In this document: positions 34,698 through 44,547 of the stretch, one piece after another
Layout of the letters: every line of letters begins with the position of its first letter
Numbering within the stretch: position 1 is the first letter of the stretch
Assembly (NCBI RefSeq): GCF_024362785.1
Contig: NZ_CP093301.1
Coordinates: 2,852,001-2,916,000 of the forward strand
DNA: 64,000 nt
Source of the DNA: Evansella sp. LMS18
GTDB lineage: Bacteria > Bacillota > Bacilli > Bacillales > Salisediminibacteriaceae
Direction of reading: 5' to 3'
Made by a program: the position numbers and the translations under genes
The notes under the pieces: generated by a model
What the model was told of the DNA's origin: nothing
Seen by the model: the letters and a program-made list of their open reading frames with translations, nothing else
Databases searched by the model: none

Positions 34698-35693
34698 TCA
34701 GATTTGCTTATTTCGCAACGCATAGCCTGATAAAAAACTGAGGAAAACATGGGTACCGGCTTTCACCGTCATCTGCCCAAAATCCTTATGGGGGTCCAGG
34801 CATACAATATCCATTGCCGATACTTTTGGGTGCTGTCCCGCTGTAAAAACAGCTTCGAAAAGCTCATCGGTCCGCATTCCCCCAGGCGTGGCAGCTGGAA
34901 CACCGGGGGCGTACGCCATATCCAGCACATCCATATCGCAAGTTAAATAGATAACATCCACTTCCTCAGAGAGCTCCTCAAGGGCTGCATTAACAACTCT
35001 TTCAATCCCCTTTTTCCGTACAGCACTCATAGTCGTATAGTTCACATTGTGAGTATCAGCAAATTCTTTTAGATCCTTGGTGTTAAAAAAACCATGAAGG
35101 CCAATATTGTGAACATGATTTCCTTTAATAAGCCCTTTTTCAATCATCAGCCTCACAGGAGTCCCGTTTGCAGGGCCCAGTTCTGAAGGATCTCTGAGGT
35201 CAAAGTGGGTGTCGAACTGCAGCAAACCAATTGTTTTATCCGGCTCAGCCGCTTTAAACCCTTCAATCAGCTTCGCGGTAACGGAATGGTCCCCGCCAAT
35301 GGCGATGGGCAATGGATGGCTGTGCCTGGTTTTTATGTCTCTCATCGCTCTTATGATGTTGCGGTGGCATTCTTCTATATTCGTAACATGTTGAATCGTA
35401 TCACCAAGGTCAATTACTGAAAGGTGGGATAAATCCATGTCAGCATCTATATTGTACGTTGCAAAGCCTTTCCAGGATCTCCGGAAAAAATCAGGAAACT
35501 CAGAAGCGGCAGATGCGCTGATTGAAGAGCGGGAGAGAGGGATGCCGAAAAGAAGGGCATCCGCCTCGTTTAATTCAGACTCTGATTTGATTTCCGTTAC
35601 TGGTTTAATCCACTCGTGGACTTTTGCGGCATTTTCCCTGTCGCTTGTCCAGGTGAAGGAGGGAGGAGTTAATCCCTCGTGACTTATTTTCAT
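34698..35693 (-). CDS. hutG: formimidoylglutamase
   Basis: A 331-residue arginase-fold Mn enzyme, last step of histidine degradation: N-formimidoyl-glutamate to glutamate and formamide. Metal-binding motifs are GGDHS (near 137), DTHFDLRD (near 160) and TCDMDVLD (near 247). It starts inside the end of hutI (4-bp overlap), so the two are coupled. Confidence 0.93.
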   Translation of the reverse strand: MKISHEGLTPPSFTWTSDRENAAKVHEWIKPVTEIKSESELNEADALLFGIPLSRSSISASAASEFPDFFRRSWKGFATYNIDADMDLSHLSVIDLGDTIQHVTNIEECHRNIIRAMRDIKTRHSHPLPIAIGGDHSVTAKLIEGFKAAEPDKTIGLLQFDTHFDLRDPSELGPANGTPVRLMIEKGLIKGNHVHNIGLHGFFNTKDLKEFADTHNVNYTTMSAVRKKGIERVVNAALEELSEEVDVIYLTCDMDVLDMAYAPGVPAATPGGMRTDELFEAVFTAGQHPKVSAMDIVCLDPHKDFGQMTVKAGTHVFLSFLSGYALRNKQI

Positions 35694-36961
35694 AGTTTAT
35701 CACCCTTTGAATAAACTATTTTCCCATTTTTTATAACAGTTTCTGTATGGTTAACGCCATAATGATAAGTAAACTGCAGGTGGTGGGGAATATCCCAGAT
35801 CACTACATCTGCTGTTTTCCCCGGCTCTAAGCTCCCGATAGTCGAGCCTCGTTTAATTGCATGTGCCGCATTTATCGTTGCTGCCGTGATGGCTTCTGCA
35901 GGTGTCATTCCCATTTTTAAGCTCGCCAGATTCAACATGAACGGCATGGAAACACTTGGTGATGAACCGGGGTTGCAGTCTGTGGAAAGAGCAACAGGCA
36001 CACCGGCGTCAATGGCTTTTCTTCCATTTGCAGATTCGGCCATAAGGAAAAAGGCTGTACCAGGGAGAAGCACGGCGACTACCCCTTTTTCTGCCATCAT
36101 CTCCAGGCCACGGTCGGAAACTTTTAATAGATGGTCTGCAGACACTGCTCCTACCTCAGCGGCGAGTTCTGCCCCTCCATACGGCTCAATTTCATCAGCG
36201 TGTATTTTAGGAAGAAGGCCGTATTTTTTTCCGGCTTCCAGGATTCTCCTTGACTGCTCAGGCGTATACACTCCCCGCTCACAGAAAACATCGTTAAACT
36301 CAGCGAGATTGGACTCCGCTGCTTCTGGCAGCATTTCATCTGTGACAATCCGTACGAATTCATCAGGTCGGTCTTTATATTCCTGGGGAATGACATGCGC
36401 TCCCATAAAAGTGTGGACGATGTCGATGGGATGGTTTTTATCCAGTTCATGTGCCACCTCTAACTGCCGCTTTTCAACTTCCCACTCCATGCCATAACCA
36501 CTTTTTGCTTCCAGGGTGGTCACTCCGTGCTCAAGGAATTTATCAAGCCTGCGAAAGCTTTGTTCATACAAATCTTCAAACGATGCCTCCCGGGTCATTC
36601 TTGTTGTGGCATGAATGCCTCCGCCCTGCTCCATGATTTCCATATAGGAAGCTCCCTGCAGCCTCATGTTATATTCGTTTTCTCTTGTACCGGCGAAAAC
36701 AAGGTGGGTATGAGGGTCAACAAAACCTGGAGCTACGACCTTTCCATTTGCATCCACGACGTCCGCCTGACTGATTTCATCAGAATATTTTTCTTTCAAA
36801 AATTCGGTTTCCCCGGCAGCTTCGATTTTCCCTTCTTTAATAAGGAGTGCGCCGTTTTCAATGATTCCAAGGTCGTTCATTGCTTCTTTCCGGGCCGGCT
36901 TTTCCGAATGTCCTTTCACTGTCAAAAGTTCATTTGCGTTTTTTATGAATACATAGCCCAT
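35690..36961 (-). CDS. hutI: imidazolonepropionase
   Basis: A 423-residue amidohydrolase, third hut step: imidazolonepropionate to formimidoylglutamate. The first metal motif is FVDPHTHLVFAGTREN near residue 76. HTFMGAHVIPQEY near 187, HADE near 252 and LSTDCNPGSSPS near 326 are present. It starts 2 bp after the end of hutU. Confidence 0.95.
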   Translation of the reverse strand: MGYVFIKNANELLTVKGHSEKPARKEAMNDLGIIENGALLIKEGKIEAAGETEFLKEKYSDEISQADVVDANGKVVAPGFVDPHTHLVFAGTRENEYNMRLQGASYMEIMEQGGGIHATTRMTREASFEDLYEQSFRRLDKFLEHGVTTLEAKSGYGMEWEVEKRQLEVAHELDKNHPIDIVHTFMGAHVIPQEYKDRPDEFVRIVTDEMLPEAAESNLAEFNDVFCERGVYTPEQSRRILEAGKKYGLLPKIHADEIEPYGGAELAAEVGAVSADHLLKVSDRGLEMMAEKGVVAVLLPGTAFFLMAESANGRKAIDAGVPVALSTDCNPGSSPSVSMPFMLNLASLKMGMTPAEAITAATINAAHAIKRGSTIGSLEPGKTADVVIWDIPHHLQFTYHYGVNHTETVIKNGKIVYSKGDKL

Positions 36962-36962
36962 T

Positions 36963-38630
36963 CTATTTTGCTCCTTTCCGGGTGATCAGCGGGAGATGAA
37001 TCCCTTTCTCTTCAGCAGTTTCAATCGCTTTTTCATATCCAGCGTCCGCATGCCGCGCTATTCCCATTCCAGGGTCGGTGGTCAGTACACGCTCAAGCCT
37101 TTCCTCTGCCTCTTTTGTCCCGTCGGCAACGATTACCATGCCAGCGTGGAGGGAATAACCCATACCTACACCGCCCCCATGATGGACGGAAACCCAGCTT
37201 GCTCCGCCAACACTGTTGATGAGTGCATTTAATATTGGCCAGTCAGCTACCGCGTCGCTTCCATCCTTCATCGCCTCCGTTTCCCTGTTAGGAGAAGCTA
37301 CTGAGCCAGAATCGAGATGGTCCCGGCCAATGACGATCGGAGCTTTAATCTCACCAGCTGCCACGAGGTCATTAATGATTTTTCCGAAGCGTGCCCGTTC
37401 CCCATAACCGAGCCAGCATATCCTGGAAGGCAGCCCCTGAAACTGGATTTTCTCCCGGGCCATCCGGATCCATTTACATAATGCTTCATTCTCGGCGAAT
37501 TCTTTTAAAATAACTTCGTCTGTTTTATGGATATCCTCAGGATCACCAGAAAGAGCAACCCAGCGGAACGGCCCTTTTCCTTCACAAAACTGGGGCCGGA
37601 TATATGCGGGGACGAACCCAGGGAAATCAAAAGCATTTCCAACACCTTCATCAAAAGCAACCTGACGGATATTGTTTCCGTAATCGAAGGTCACGGCACC
37701 CTTTTGCTGCATATCGAGCATGCACTGCACATGCTTTGCCATACTTGCTTTTGCTTTTTTTACATATTCACCGGGGGACTGGCTTCTCAGCTGTTTTGCT
37801 TCTGGTAGGGAGTACCCTTTAGGAATATAACCGTTCAGTGGATCGTGGGCGGAGGTCTGGTCTGTCAGCACGTCCGGGATAAACTTTCTTTCAAGCATTT
37901 CAGGGAGTACCTCAGCGGCATTCCCCACGAGCCCGATAGAGAGGGGGCGTCCTTCTTCTTTGGCGGTTTTCGCGAGGCGAAGCGCTTCATCAAGGCTCTC
38001 GGCCATCACATCAAGGTACTTTGTATCAATTCGTCTCTGCACCCGGAGAGGGTCAGCTTCCACCGCCAGGCAGACTCCCTCAGCCATCGTCACCGCAAGA
38101 GGCTGTGCGCCGCCCATTCCCCCGAGGCCGGCTGTGAGTGTAATTGTTCCTTTCAAAGTTCCGTTGAAGTGCTGGCGGGCGAGCTCAGCAAAGGTTTCAT
38201 ACGTTCCCTGGACGATCCCCTGGCTGCCAATATAAATCCAGCTGCCTGCGGTCATCTGGCCGTACATCATGAGCCCCTTTTTCTCAAGCTCGTGAAAGTG
38301 GTCCCAGTTTGCCCATGCCGGTACTAAATTGGAATTGGCGAGGAGTACTCTTGGCGCATTTTCATGGCTTCTAAATACAGCGACAGGCTTGCCTGACTGA
38401 ATGAGGAGCGTTTCGTTATTTTCAAGGTTTTTCAGAGTTTCAATGATAGCTTCATAGCTTTCCCAGTTTCTCGCTGCCTTCCCGATGCCTCCGTAAACAA
38501 CAAGATCATCAGGGTTTTCCGCCACATCAGGGTCGAGGTTATTGCGAAGCATTCTGAGTGCTGCTTCCTGTACCCAGCCTTTCGCCTCCAGTTCCGTTCC
38601 CTGATTTGCCCGGATAACTCTTTTGCTCAT
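36963..38630 (-). CDS. hutU: urocanate hydratase (urocanase)
   Basis: A 555-residue NAD-dependent hydratase, second hut step: urocanate to imidazolonepropionate. ATG 38630 follows AGGGGTGG; the longer frame is rejected. Characteristic stretches are [19 protein letters not shown] (near 175), [13 protein letters not shown] (near 237), [19 protein letters not shown] (near 404, with the conserved Cys) and [18 protein letters not shown] (near 488). Confidence 0.96.
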   Translation of the reverse strand: MSKRVIRANQGTELEAKGWVQEAALRMLRNNLDPDVAENPDDLVVYGGIGKAARNWESYEAIIETLKNLENNETLLIQSGKPVAVFRSHENAPRVLLANSNLVPAWANWDHFHELEKKGLMMYGQMTAGSWIYIGSQGIVQGTYETFAELARQHFNGTLKGTITLTAGLGGMGGAQPLAVTMAEGVCLAVEADPLRVQRRIDTKYLDVMAESLDEALRLAKTAKEEGRPLSIGLVGNAAEVLPEMLERKFIPDVLTDQTSAHDPLNGYIPKGYSLPEAKQLRSQSPGEYVKKAKASMAKHVQCMLDMQQKGAVTFDYGNNIRQVAFDEGVGNAFDFPGFVPAYIRPQFCEGKGPFRWVALSGDPEDIHKTDEVILKEFAENEALCKWIRMAREKIQFQGLPSRICWLGYGERARFGKIINDLVAAGEIKAPIVIGRDHLDSGSVASPNRETEAMKDGSDAVADWPILNALINSVGGASWVSVHHGGGVGMGYSLHAGMVIVADGTKEAEERLERVLTTDPGMGIARHADAGYEKAIETAEEKGIHLPLITRKGAK

Positions 38631-38680
38631 ATTTGGCCACCCCTTTATTGATTTGCCTTCATCGTAATGGAGTTTCATGG

Positions 38681-38692
38681 CTGTTTACAGAT
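38681..38692 (-). promoter_or_regulatory. candidate operator ATCTGTAAACAG upstream of hutU
   Basis: On the minus strand this 12-mer reads ATCTGTAAACAG with palindromic core CTGTTTACAG. The same 12-mer occurs at 40613-40624 in the hutH leader. Sharing between the two hut units is seen; its role is inference. Confidence 0.35.
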
Positions 38693-38791
38693 TACAAAAC
38701 AGGGAAATGACAGATTTATTTTAGGGGTCGGGAAATTGATCAGAAGAGGAACTGATTAAAATGATAAAAACTTTAGGTTAGTATAAAAATT

Positions 38792-40330
38792 TCAGGTCCT
38801 GATATGGTTTTTGGCCTGGAAAGGAAATTGGGAGATGGCTCCTTTGCTTAAACGGTAAGCACTTGGCGATGCTCCGAACTGCTGGTGAAAACAGCGGCTG
38901 AAATAGCTCGCTTCCCTGAAGCCGCAAAGGACGGTGATTTCCTTAATGGTTAAAGGAGTTTCCAGAAGAAGACGCCTTGCTTCCTGCAGCCTGATATTTA
39001 ATAGTTTCTTCCGGAATGACAGGCCTGTTTTTTCTTTAAACAGATGGCTTAAGTAGGAAGGGTTGCGCTTTACCGAATTTGCCGCATCTTCTAATCTAAG
39101 TTCGCTGTTCCAGTAATTTCGTTCCAGATAAAAGACAGCATGTTCCACGGTATCGTAAATTGACTGTTTTTCTTTCAAGAGTGCTTCCTCGAAAACGTGC
39201 TGAATGAATATATATAACTCCTGCACAATGCTGTACAGCACCGGCCGGTTGAGAATGGTTTCATACGTGGCTTCATACTGCGTTTCAATGGTTCCTTCTG
39301 TCAAATTGAAAAGGTGCATATAACGGCGAATCTGAGCAAGAATGCTTGTTAGCTTTGTTCTGATAAGATTCGGTGAAGGGTAAGGTTTTTCGATTTTCAG
39401 GAAACTGCTGTATAAATCTTCTTTAATTGCTGTAAAATCCTGCTGATTGAGCATATCAATCCATTTTCTCTGCTCAGCAGGAGACAGAAAAGGGTCGTAT
39501 GTTTTCCATTTCACTGGTTCAGGGAAAGAGAGAACTTTCCTTTGTCCCTGATAGAAGACCATCTCAGCCATATCTTCCGTTTCTTCGTAAAGGGCCTTTA
39601 ACGTTTTTAGTGGAGGGGCAGCATTATCATAAATAACACAAGATAAAGGAGTGTCGTTTCTTTCTTCCCAGAAATGGAGAAACTGGTTGGCCTCTTTTTC
39701 CCATTCCTGCTTGTTTTTCTTCGGTAAATAAACAAGGACTTTTCCTGAAAGAGGAAGCATATTTATTTTTTCAGGGGCGTAAAAGGACTGCAACTGTTCT
39801 GCTGTGGAAAAAACGGCATTTTTATCCCCGGGAATATAAGAGATAAGGCAGCCGGGAGGCAGAGGCTCCATCTCCTGGCCAAAAAGCCTGGCGTATGAAA
39901 ACGGATTATTACCGGAGGTTTCTTCATTTTGTGAATGGCTGTTTTGCGGTGCCGGGCCGCTTAGTTTATTTAAAGACCTTTTAACTGCAGCATAGAGCCG
40001 TGCTGGAGAGTGAGGTTTTAAAAGGAGATCCGCGGCTCCAATTCTGATGGCTCTCATTGCCTGTTCGAATGTGGCTTCGGCAGATGTGCAAATAAATTGT
40101 CTTTCCGGCCTTTCTCCGAGAGCATAAATTCTTTTAATAGACTCATCAGAAAACATGTCAATCTCCATAATGATAATGTCTGGCTGCAGATTTTCCATTA
40201 ATTCAATGCTTTTTTGTTCACAGGAAGAAGTATAAACAGCATCTATTGCTGCAGAGGAGCGGGAAAGAAACCATTCTGTCCCCTGGCATTCCATCTTATC
40301 CCTGTCAGCTATTAAGACCGTTGCACCCAT
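38792..40330 (-). CDS. response-regulator-like AraC family regulator (probable hut regulator)
   Basis: About 512 residues from ATG 40330 (GTG 40339 lies too close to the ribosome site). An N-terminal REC-like domain (residues 1-125) is followed by a long middle region and a C-terminal AraC/XylS double HTH (about 400-505; RLEDAANSVKRNPSYLSHLFKEKTGL in parts, and GFREASYFSRCFHQQFG). REC keeps IADRD and LLKP, but the expected phospho-Asp is Glu56 in IIIMEID, so it may not be switched by phosphorylation. No kinase is next to it. It lies between hutU and the divergent hutH, replacing HutP in this position, so control of hut is likely by context. Confidence 0.88.
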   Translation of the reverse strand: MGATVLIADRDKMECQGTEWFLSRSSAAIDAVYTSSCEQKSIELMENLQPDIIIMEIDMFSDESIKRIYALGERPERQFICTSAEATFEQAMRAIRIGAADLLLKPHSPARLYAAVKRSLNKLSGPAPQNSHSQNEETSGNNPFSYARLFGQEMEPLPPGCLISYIPGDKNAVFSTAEQLQSFYAPEKINMLPLSGKVLVYLPKKNKQEWEKEANQFLHFWEERNDTPLSCVIYDNAAPPLKTLKALYEETEDMAEMVFYQGQRKVLSFPEPVKWKTYDPFLSPAEQRKWIDMLNQQDFTAIKEDLYSSFLKIEKPYPSPNLIRTKLTSILAQIRRYMHLFNLTEGTIETQYEATYETILNRPVLYSIVQELYIFIQHVFEEALLKEKQSIYDTVEHAVFYLERNYWNSELRLEDAANSVKRNPSYLSHLFKEKTGLSFRKKLLNIRLQEARRLLLETPLTIKEITVLCGFREASYFSRCFHQQFGASPSAYRLSKGAISQFPFQAKNHIRT

Positions 40331-40599
40331 TTCATCCACATCCCTGTCAGCTTGATTGTTAAGTTCATTTTACTTGAATAGGTGGGTATTTAACAGAGGA
40401 GTCTGAAAGTTCTTGACATTGGGAACTTCCCGAAAGTACGATGAAGATAGAGAAGTTGGGCTGCCTGGCAGCTGGTACTTTTTTTGAAGGGTTATGGGTG
40501 GGCGGTAGGAAGAAGGAATTGTTATGGGATAAAATGATAAATGAGTGATGAGTTATGAATGTATTATGCAATGGATTCATTTTAAAACGAAATTCGAGG
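40331..40599. other. divergent gap upstream of hutH
   Basis: About 270 bp between the regulator and the hutH leader terminator. It should hold the promoters of both. No gene is supported; the frame opening at 40545 runs into hutH through the terminator and lacks a ribosome site. Confidence 0.4.
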
Positions 40600-40645
40600 G
40601 CAGTGGAGAGAAATCTGTAAACAGATTTCACTCCACTGCTTTTTT
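40600..40645 (+). terminator. intrinsic terminator in the hutH leader
   Basis: Arms GCAGTGGAG-GAAATCTG and CAGATTTC-CTCCACTGC (one A-A mismatch inside) close on loop TAAA, followed by six T residues. It ends 40 bp before hutH ATG, so hutH expression must involve read-through or a promoter inside the short gap. This recalls the HutP antitermination of B. subtilis, but no HutP gene or tandem UAG repeat is seen. Confidence 0.85.
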
Positions 40646-40685
40646 ATTGCTTTATCACAATGAACGGAGAAAGGTGGCAGAATTA

Positions 40686-42182
40686 ATGATTATTTTAACA
40701 GGGGACACACTGACGTTAAATGATCTTAAACAGGTAGTCCGGGACAGGGAGGAAGTAGCACCAGGGAGCGATGCAATAAAAAGAGTGGAGGAAACGAGAA
40801 ACGCAGTTGAAGCGATAGTAAGCAATGGAAAGGTCATTTATGGCATTAATACAGGTTTTGGAAAACTCAGCGATGTAAAGATTGCCAGTGAAGACGTAGA
40901 AATTTTGCAAAAAAATCTGATACTCTCCCATGCATGCGGAGTTGGGGATCCTTTTAGTGAGGAAGTCTCAAGAGCTATGCTTCTCCTCCGTGCAAATGCC
41001 CTTCTGAAAGGTTTTTCCGGTGTGAGGAAAGAGCTCGTTGAGAAGCTGATTGAGTTTATAAATAAAGGAATCCACCCTGTTGTTCCTTCTCAAGGTTCAT
41101 TAGGAGCAAGCGGGGACCTGGCACCTCTTGCGCACCTTGCTCTGGCGTTAATGGGCAAAGGGGAAGTGTTTTACAGCGGGCGCCGGGAACCAACAGGCAA
41201 GGTGCTGAGAGAAACGAAAACTGAGCCTGTCGTTCTTAAGGCGAAGGAAGGACTTGCACTTATTAACGGGACCCAGGCAATGACCGCTGCCGGAGTCCTT
41301 GCCTACCTGGATGCTGAAGAAGCAGCCGAACAGGCAGACTATATCAGTGCTATGACAATGGAGGGGCTGCAGGGGATTATTGATGCGTTTAGTGAAGACA
41401 TCCATCTTGCGAGAGGCCACGAGGAACAGATTGAAGTTGCCAGGAGGATGAGGCACTATTTGCGGGGCAGTAAGCTCGTGACGAGGCAGGGAGAGCTGAG
41501 GGTTCAGGATGCCTATTCTCTTCGGTGCATTCCCCAGGTGCATGGAGCATCCCGCCAGACTCTTGCTTATGTAAAAAAGGTACTGGAAACGGAGATGAAC
41601 GCTGCGACAGACAACCCGCTTATCTTTGAAAAAGGAGGAAAGGTTTTATCAGGTGGGAATTTCCACGGGCAGCCGGTTGCACTGGCAATGGATTATCTCG
41701 GCATCGCAATGGCGGAAATAGGCAATATTTCAGAACGGCGGATTGAACGTCTCGTAAATCCTCAGCTCAATGACCTGCCTCCTTTTCTCAGCCCGCAGCC
41801 TGGCCTGGAATCGGGGGCGATGATCATGCAGTATGTTGCAGCCTCCCTCGTATCTGAAAATAAAACACTGGCACATCCTGCAAGTGTGGATTCTATTCCC
41901 TCCTCCGGAAACCAGGAGGACCATGTAAGCATGGGCACCATTGCAGCACGGCATGGGGCGCAGATTGTGAAAAATACAAGGCGGGTGCTTGCTATTGAAA
42001 TGATTTGTGCCATGCAGGCAGCAGAGATCCGTGGGAAAGGGAAAATGGGCGGGGCGACAAGGATACTGTGGGAAGAAGGGAGAAAAATTGTCACTTCCAT
42101 AACAAGAGACAGGGTATTTTCGGAGGATATCGAGCGGCTGACAAGCTGGCTGGAAAAGGAACAGAGGAAGAGTATGGAGTAG
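40686..42182 (+). CDS. hutH: histidine ammonia-lyase
   Basis: A 498-residue MIO enzyme, first hut step: histidine to urocanate plus ammonia. The Ala141-Ser142-Gly143 triad that forms the MIO cofactor lies in [21 protein letters not shown] near residue 53 and [11 protein letters not shown] near 328 are also typical. ATG 40686 fits family length; a GGAGAAAGG site lies upstream. It is divergent from the regulator and the other hut genes. Confidence 0.96.
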   Translation: MIILTGDTLTLNDLKQVVRDREEVAPGSDAIKRVEETRNAVEAIVSNGKVIYGINTGFGKLSDVKIASEDVEILQKNLILSHACGVGDPFSEEVSRAMLLLRANALLKGFSGVRKELVEKLIEFINKGIHPVVPSQGSLGASGDLAPLAHLALALMGKGEVFYSGRREPTGKVLRETKTEPVVLKAKEGLALINGTQAMTAAGVLAYLDAEEAAEQADYISAMTMEGLQGIIDAFSEDIHLARGHEEQIEVARRMRHYLRGSKLVTRQGELRVQDAYSLRCIPQVHGASRQTLAYVKKVLETEMNAATDNPLIFEKGGKVLSGGNFHGQPVALAMDYLGIAMAEIGNISERRIERLVNPQLNDLPPFLSPQPGLESGAMIMQYVAASLVSENKTLAHPASVDSIPSSGNQEDHVSMGTIAARHGAQIVKNTRRVLAIEMICAMQAAEIRGKGKMGGATRILWEEGRKIVTSITRDRVFSEDIERLTSWLEKEQRKSME

Positions 42183-42277
42183 GGGAAACAGTGGGGAGCG
42201 GGGAAATGGATTTTCCCGTTTTTTCACAACTCCTGCTTGAAAAGCTTTATAATGGAACGGGAAAGGAGGCTTTTTTA

Positions 42278-43414
42278 ATGAATCAAAATATAAACGAAAT
42301 AGAAACACCTGCACTACTCCTCGACGAGATAAAGTTAAACAGGAATATCGAAAGAATGATGAAAGTCAGAGATACATACGGAGTAAAGGTCAGGCCTCAT
42401 TTCAAAACACATAAATCTGTATTGATTGCCAAACGGCAGCTGGAAGCAGGAGCTTGCGGAATAACTGTCGCTACGGTGTCCGAGGCGGAGGTACTCCTTG
42501 AAAACGGGGTAGACGATATACTGCTTGCTTTTCCAGTGGCAGACCCTAAAAGGATAGGCAGAATGCTCGACTGGGCAGACAAGGCGAGAATTATATTAAC
42601 TATCGACAGCAAGGAGCAGGGGAGCATTGTGGAAGAGGAAGCCGCCAAAAGATCCCTAAGTGCGGAAGTCTGGATAAAAATAAATTCAGGATTGAACCGC
42701 TGCGGTACAGAACCTGGCCGGGAAGCAGCGGAACTGGCGGAATTTCTCGTGAAAAAGTGTGCTCATTTGGATTTGACAGGAATGTTCACCCATGCGGGGC
42801 ATTCTTATAAAGCTTCCAGTGCGGAAGAACTTGACGCGATTGCGAAAGAAGAAGCGGAAAGTGTATTGAATTCCGCGGAGCTATGCAGCGAAGCAGGCAT
42901 TAAACTGAAGCATCTGAGTGTCGGCTCCACACCTACATTTGAAAGAGCGGCAAAATATAAAGGAATTACCGAGGTGAGACCGGGGAATGCGGTTTTTTTC
43001 GATGCGATGCAGGCCGGTTTAGGGGTGGCGTCATGGGAAGAAACAGCACTTACTATTTTGGCTTCAGTAGTTTCAAAAAGAGGTGACCGGCTGATTCTGG
43101 ATGCAGGAAGTAAAGCTCTCACTACAGAAAAAGGTGCCCACGGGAATGAAGCGGTTAAAGGTTTTGGACGAGTACTTACAGAAAACGGGGAACTTTATGT
43201 AAGCAGAGTTTCAGAGGAACACGGCATAATAGATTACCAGGATAATTCTGGGAGTTTTGAAGATATATCAGGGTCTCTAGCTCTTAATGACAAGGTGGAA
43301 ATTGTCCCGAATCACGCATGTGTGTCCGTAAACTTGTTCAATCATTACAATTTACTGCTCCAGGATGGTCGGATTGAGGTTCTTGCAGTAGATGCGAGGG
43401 GTAAATCGCAATAG
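42278..43414 (+). CDS. D-threonine aldolase / D-serine dehydratase-like PLP enzyme
   Basis: A 378-residue fold-type III PLP protein from ATG 42278 with AAAGGAGG upstream. The PLP lysine lies in RPHFKTHKSV near residue 45. The C-terminal metal-binding His-x-Cys motif is VPNHACVSVN near residue 348, as in D-threonine aldolase and D-serine dehydratase. It would cleave or dehydrate a D-beta-hydroxy amino acid; the substrate is not certain. It lies ~95 bp after hutH. Confidence 0.87.
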   Translation: MNQNINEIETPALLLDEIKLNRNIERMMKVRDTYGVKVRPHFKTHKSVLIAKRQLEAGACGITVATVSEAEVLLENGVDDILLAFPVADPKRIGRMLDWADKARIILTIDSKEQGSIVEEEAAKRSLSAEVWIKINSGLNRCGTEPGREAAELAEFLVKKCAHLDLTGMFTHAGHSYKASSAEELDAIAKEEAESVLNSAELCSEAGIKLKHLSVGSTPTFERAAKYKGITEVRPGNAVFFDAMQAGLGVASWEETALTILASVVSKRGDRLILDAGSKALTTEKGAHGNEAVKGFGRVLTENGELYVSRVSEEHGIIDYQDNSGSFEDISGSLALNDKVEIVPNHACVSVNLFNHYNLLLQDGRIEVLAVDARGKSQ

Positions 43415-43444
43415 ACACAGTATTTTTCAGGTGAATGTCATTTT

Positions 43445-43545
43445 TATTGGCTAAATTTTTATTTTATTGGCGATATTCATTAACTTATTGGCGAAAAACT
43501 GATTTTATTGGCGAAATCCAGAATTTATCGGCGACTCGCCAATAA
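43445..43545. repeat. 20/21-bp-period intergenic array, core TATTGGCGAAA
   Basis: Cores begin at 43445, 43465, 43486, 43506 and 43526, with steps of 20, 21, 20 and 20. The last unit is followed by an inverted copy (TCGCCAATAAA), giving a small hairpin. It lies between convergent genes, like the array at 5664, and has the same CGAAA ending. Confidence 0.8.
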
Positions 43546-43557
43546 ACTAAAAAAACA

Positions 43558-43595
43558 AAGGCGCAGCTTCAGTTCTAAGAAGCTGTGCCTGTTTT
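43558..43595. terminator. bidirectional terminator
   Basis: GGCGCAGCTTC / GAAGCTGTGCC with T residues on each strand, strongest on the minus strand (CTTTGTTTTTTTA). Confidence 0.85.
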
Positions 43596-43596
43596 A

Positions 43597-44259
43597 TTAA
43601 AACCACCTTGTTATCCAGTCAATTCCATAATAAGAGGCTGCTGTGATGACTATCGTCCAGAGGATGAGGCTGATCCCCATCCATATGGTAGTTTTGAGCT
43701 TATCTGATTTAAGGGACAGGGCGATAACCGCTGCCAAATGAATGCCGGTGATGATCGGCCCTACAAATGCGAGACCTGGTAGTCCATATTTGTGGAAAAT
43801 AGCTGCCGCTTTTTCTTTTTTAGAAGACTTTCTTTTTGCCGGTAAATTACTTGCATCTGGATTCTCACTTGGGCCTTGAACATCCATATCTGCTCCCTGT
43901 ACATTCTTCTCCCGATTGAATTCCTGGCTGCTAACAGAGCTCTCAATATGGTTTGTTTCGGAGGTGCCACTTTGCATATCCCGGTTCGTACCGGCCGCTT
44001 CTTTTTTCCTTTGCTTCTGTAGTTTTTTGAAACGGCGCTTTTCCTGCCAGTCCTGATACCATTTTGTCTGCTGGAACCATTTTAGCAGGTATACGATTAA
44101 GATAATCGGAAGAAAGTTTCCTATAAATGATACAATTCCAACCATGTATGGGTTTAAGCCCATGGCTATTCCGATAGGTATTACTATTAATATCTCAAGC
44201 CACGGCGTTGCAGCCATAACAAAGATCAAAATGTACTGCCACAATGTTTCCCACAACAT
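43597..44259 (-). CDS. small multidrug export-like membrane protein
   Basis: A 220-residue protein of the Sm_multidrug_ex (PF06695) type. The N-terminal half WLEILIVIPIGIAMGLNP and SFIGNFLPIILIVYLL and the C-terminal half KYGLPGLAFVGPIITGIHLAAV with TTIWMGISLILWTIVITAASYYG show two membrane blocks. Between them is an unusually long charged insert (about residues 70-150). Function in efflux is only suggested by the family name. Confidence 0.82.
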   Translation of the reverse strand: MLWETLWQYILIFVMAATPWLEILIVIPIGIAMGLNPYMVGIVSFIGNFLPIILIVYLLKWFQQTKWYQDWQEKRRFKKLQKQRKKEAAGTNRDMQSGTSETNHIESSVSSQEFNREKNVQGADMDVQGPSENPDASNLPAKRKSSKKEKAAAIFHKYGLPGLAFVGPIITGIHLAAVIALSLKSDKLKTTIWMGISLILWTIVITAASYYGIDWITRWF

Positions 44260-44547
44260 AAAATATCCTCCTGTTACAGCCTGTTACATCTACTGATATC
44301 ATTCTAATCTTTTATATCCCACCGGTAAAACAATTAAACTTATAAGAACAGCCTGGCAGATAAAGTCAAGCATATTTAAAAATATCCACAAAAAGTTCGG
44401 GGGTCTGGCCCTTGTCGAAGAAGGCTCTTGTAGAAGACTTCTCGTATCGATAACCCGCGACCCGTTGCGACCAAAATGTTTCATGTTGCTGCCCGGGAGG
44501 AAAAGCATCTAGAGGCAGTGACTCTCCATGGGAAACGAGGTGGTTTT

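Noticed and set aside
40545-40685. N-terminal extension of HutH
   Set aside because: It would be translated through the terminator hairpin and makes the protein 47 residues longer than the family; ATG 40686 fits.
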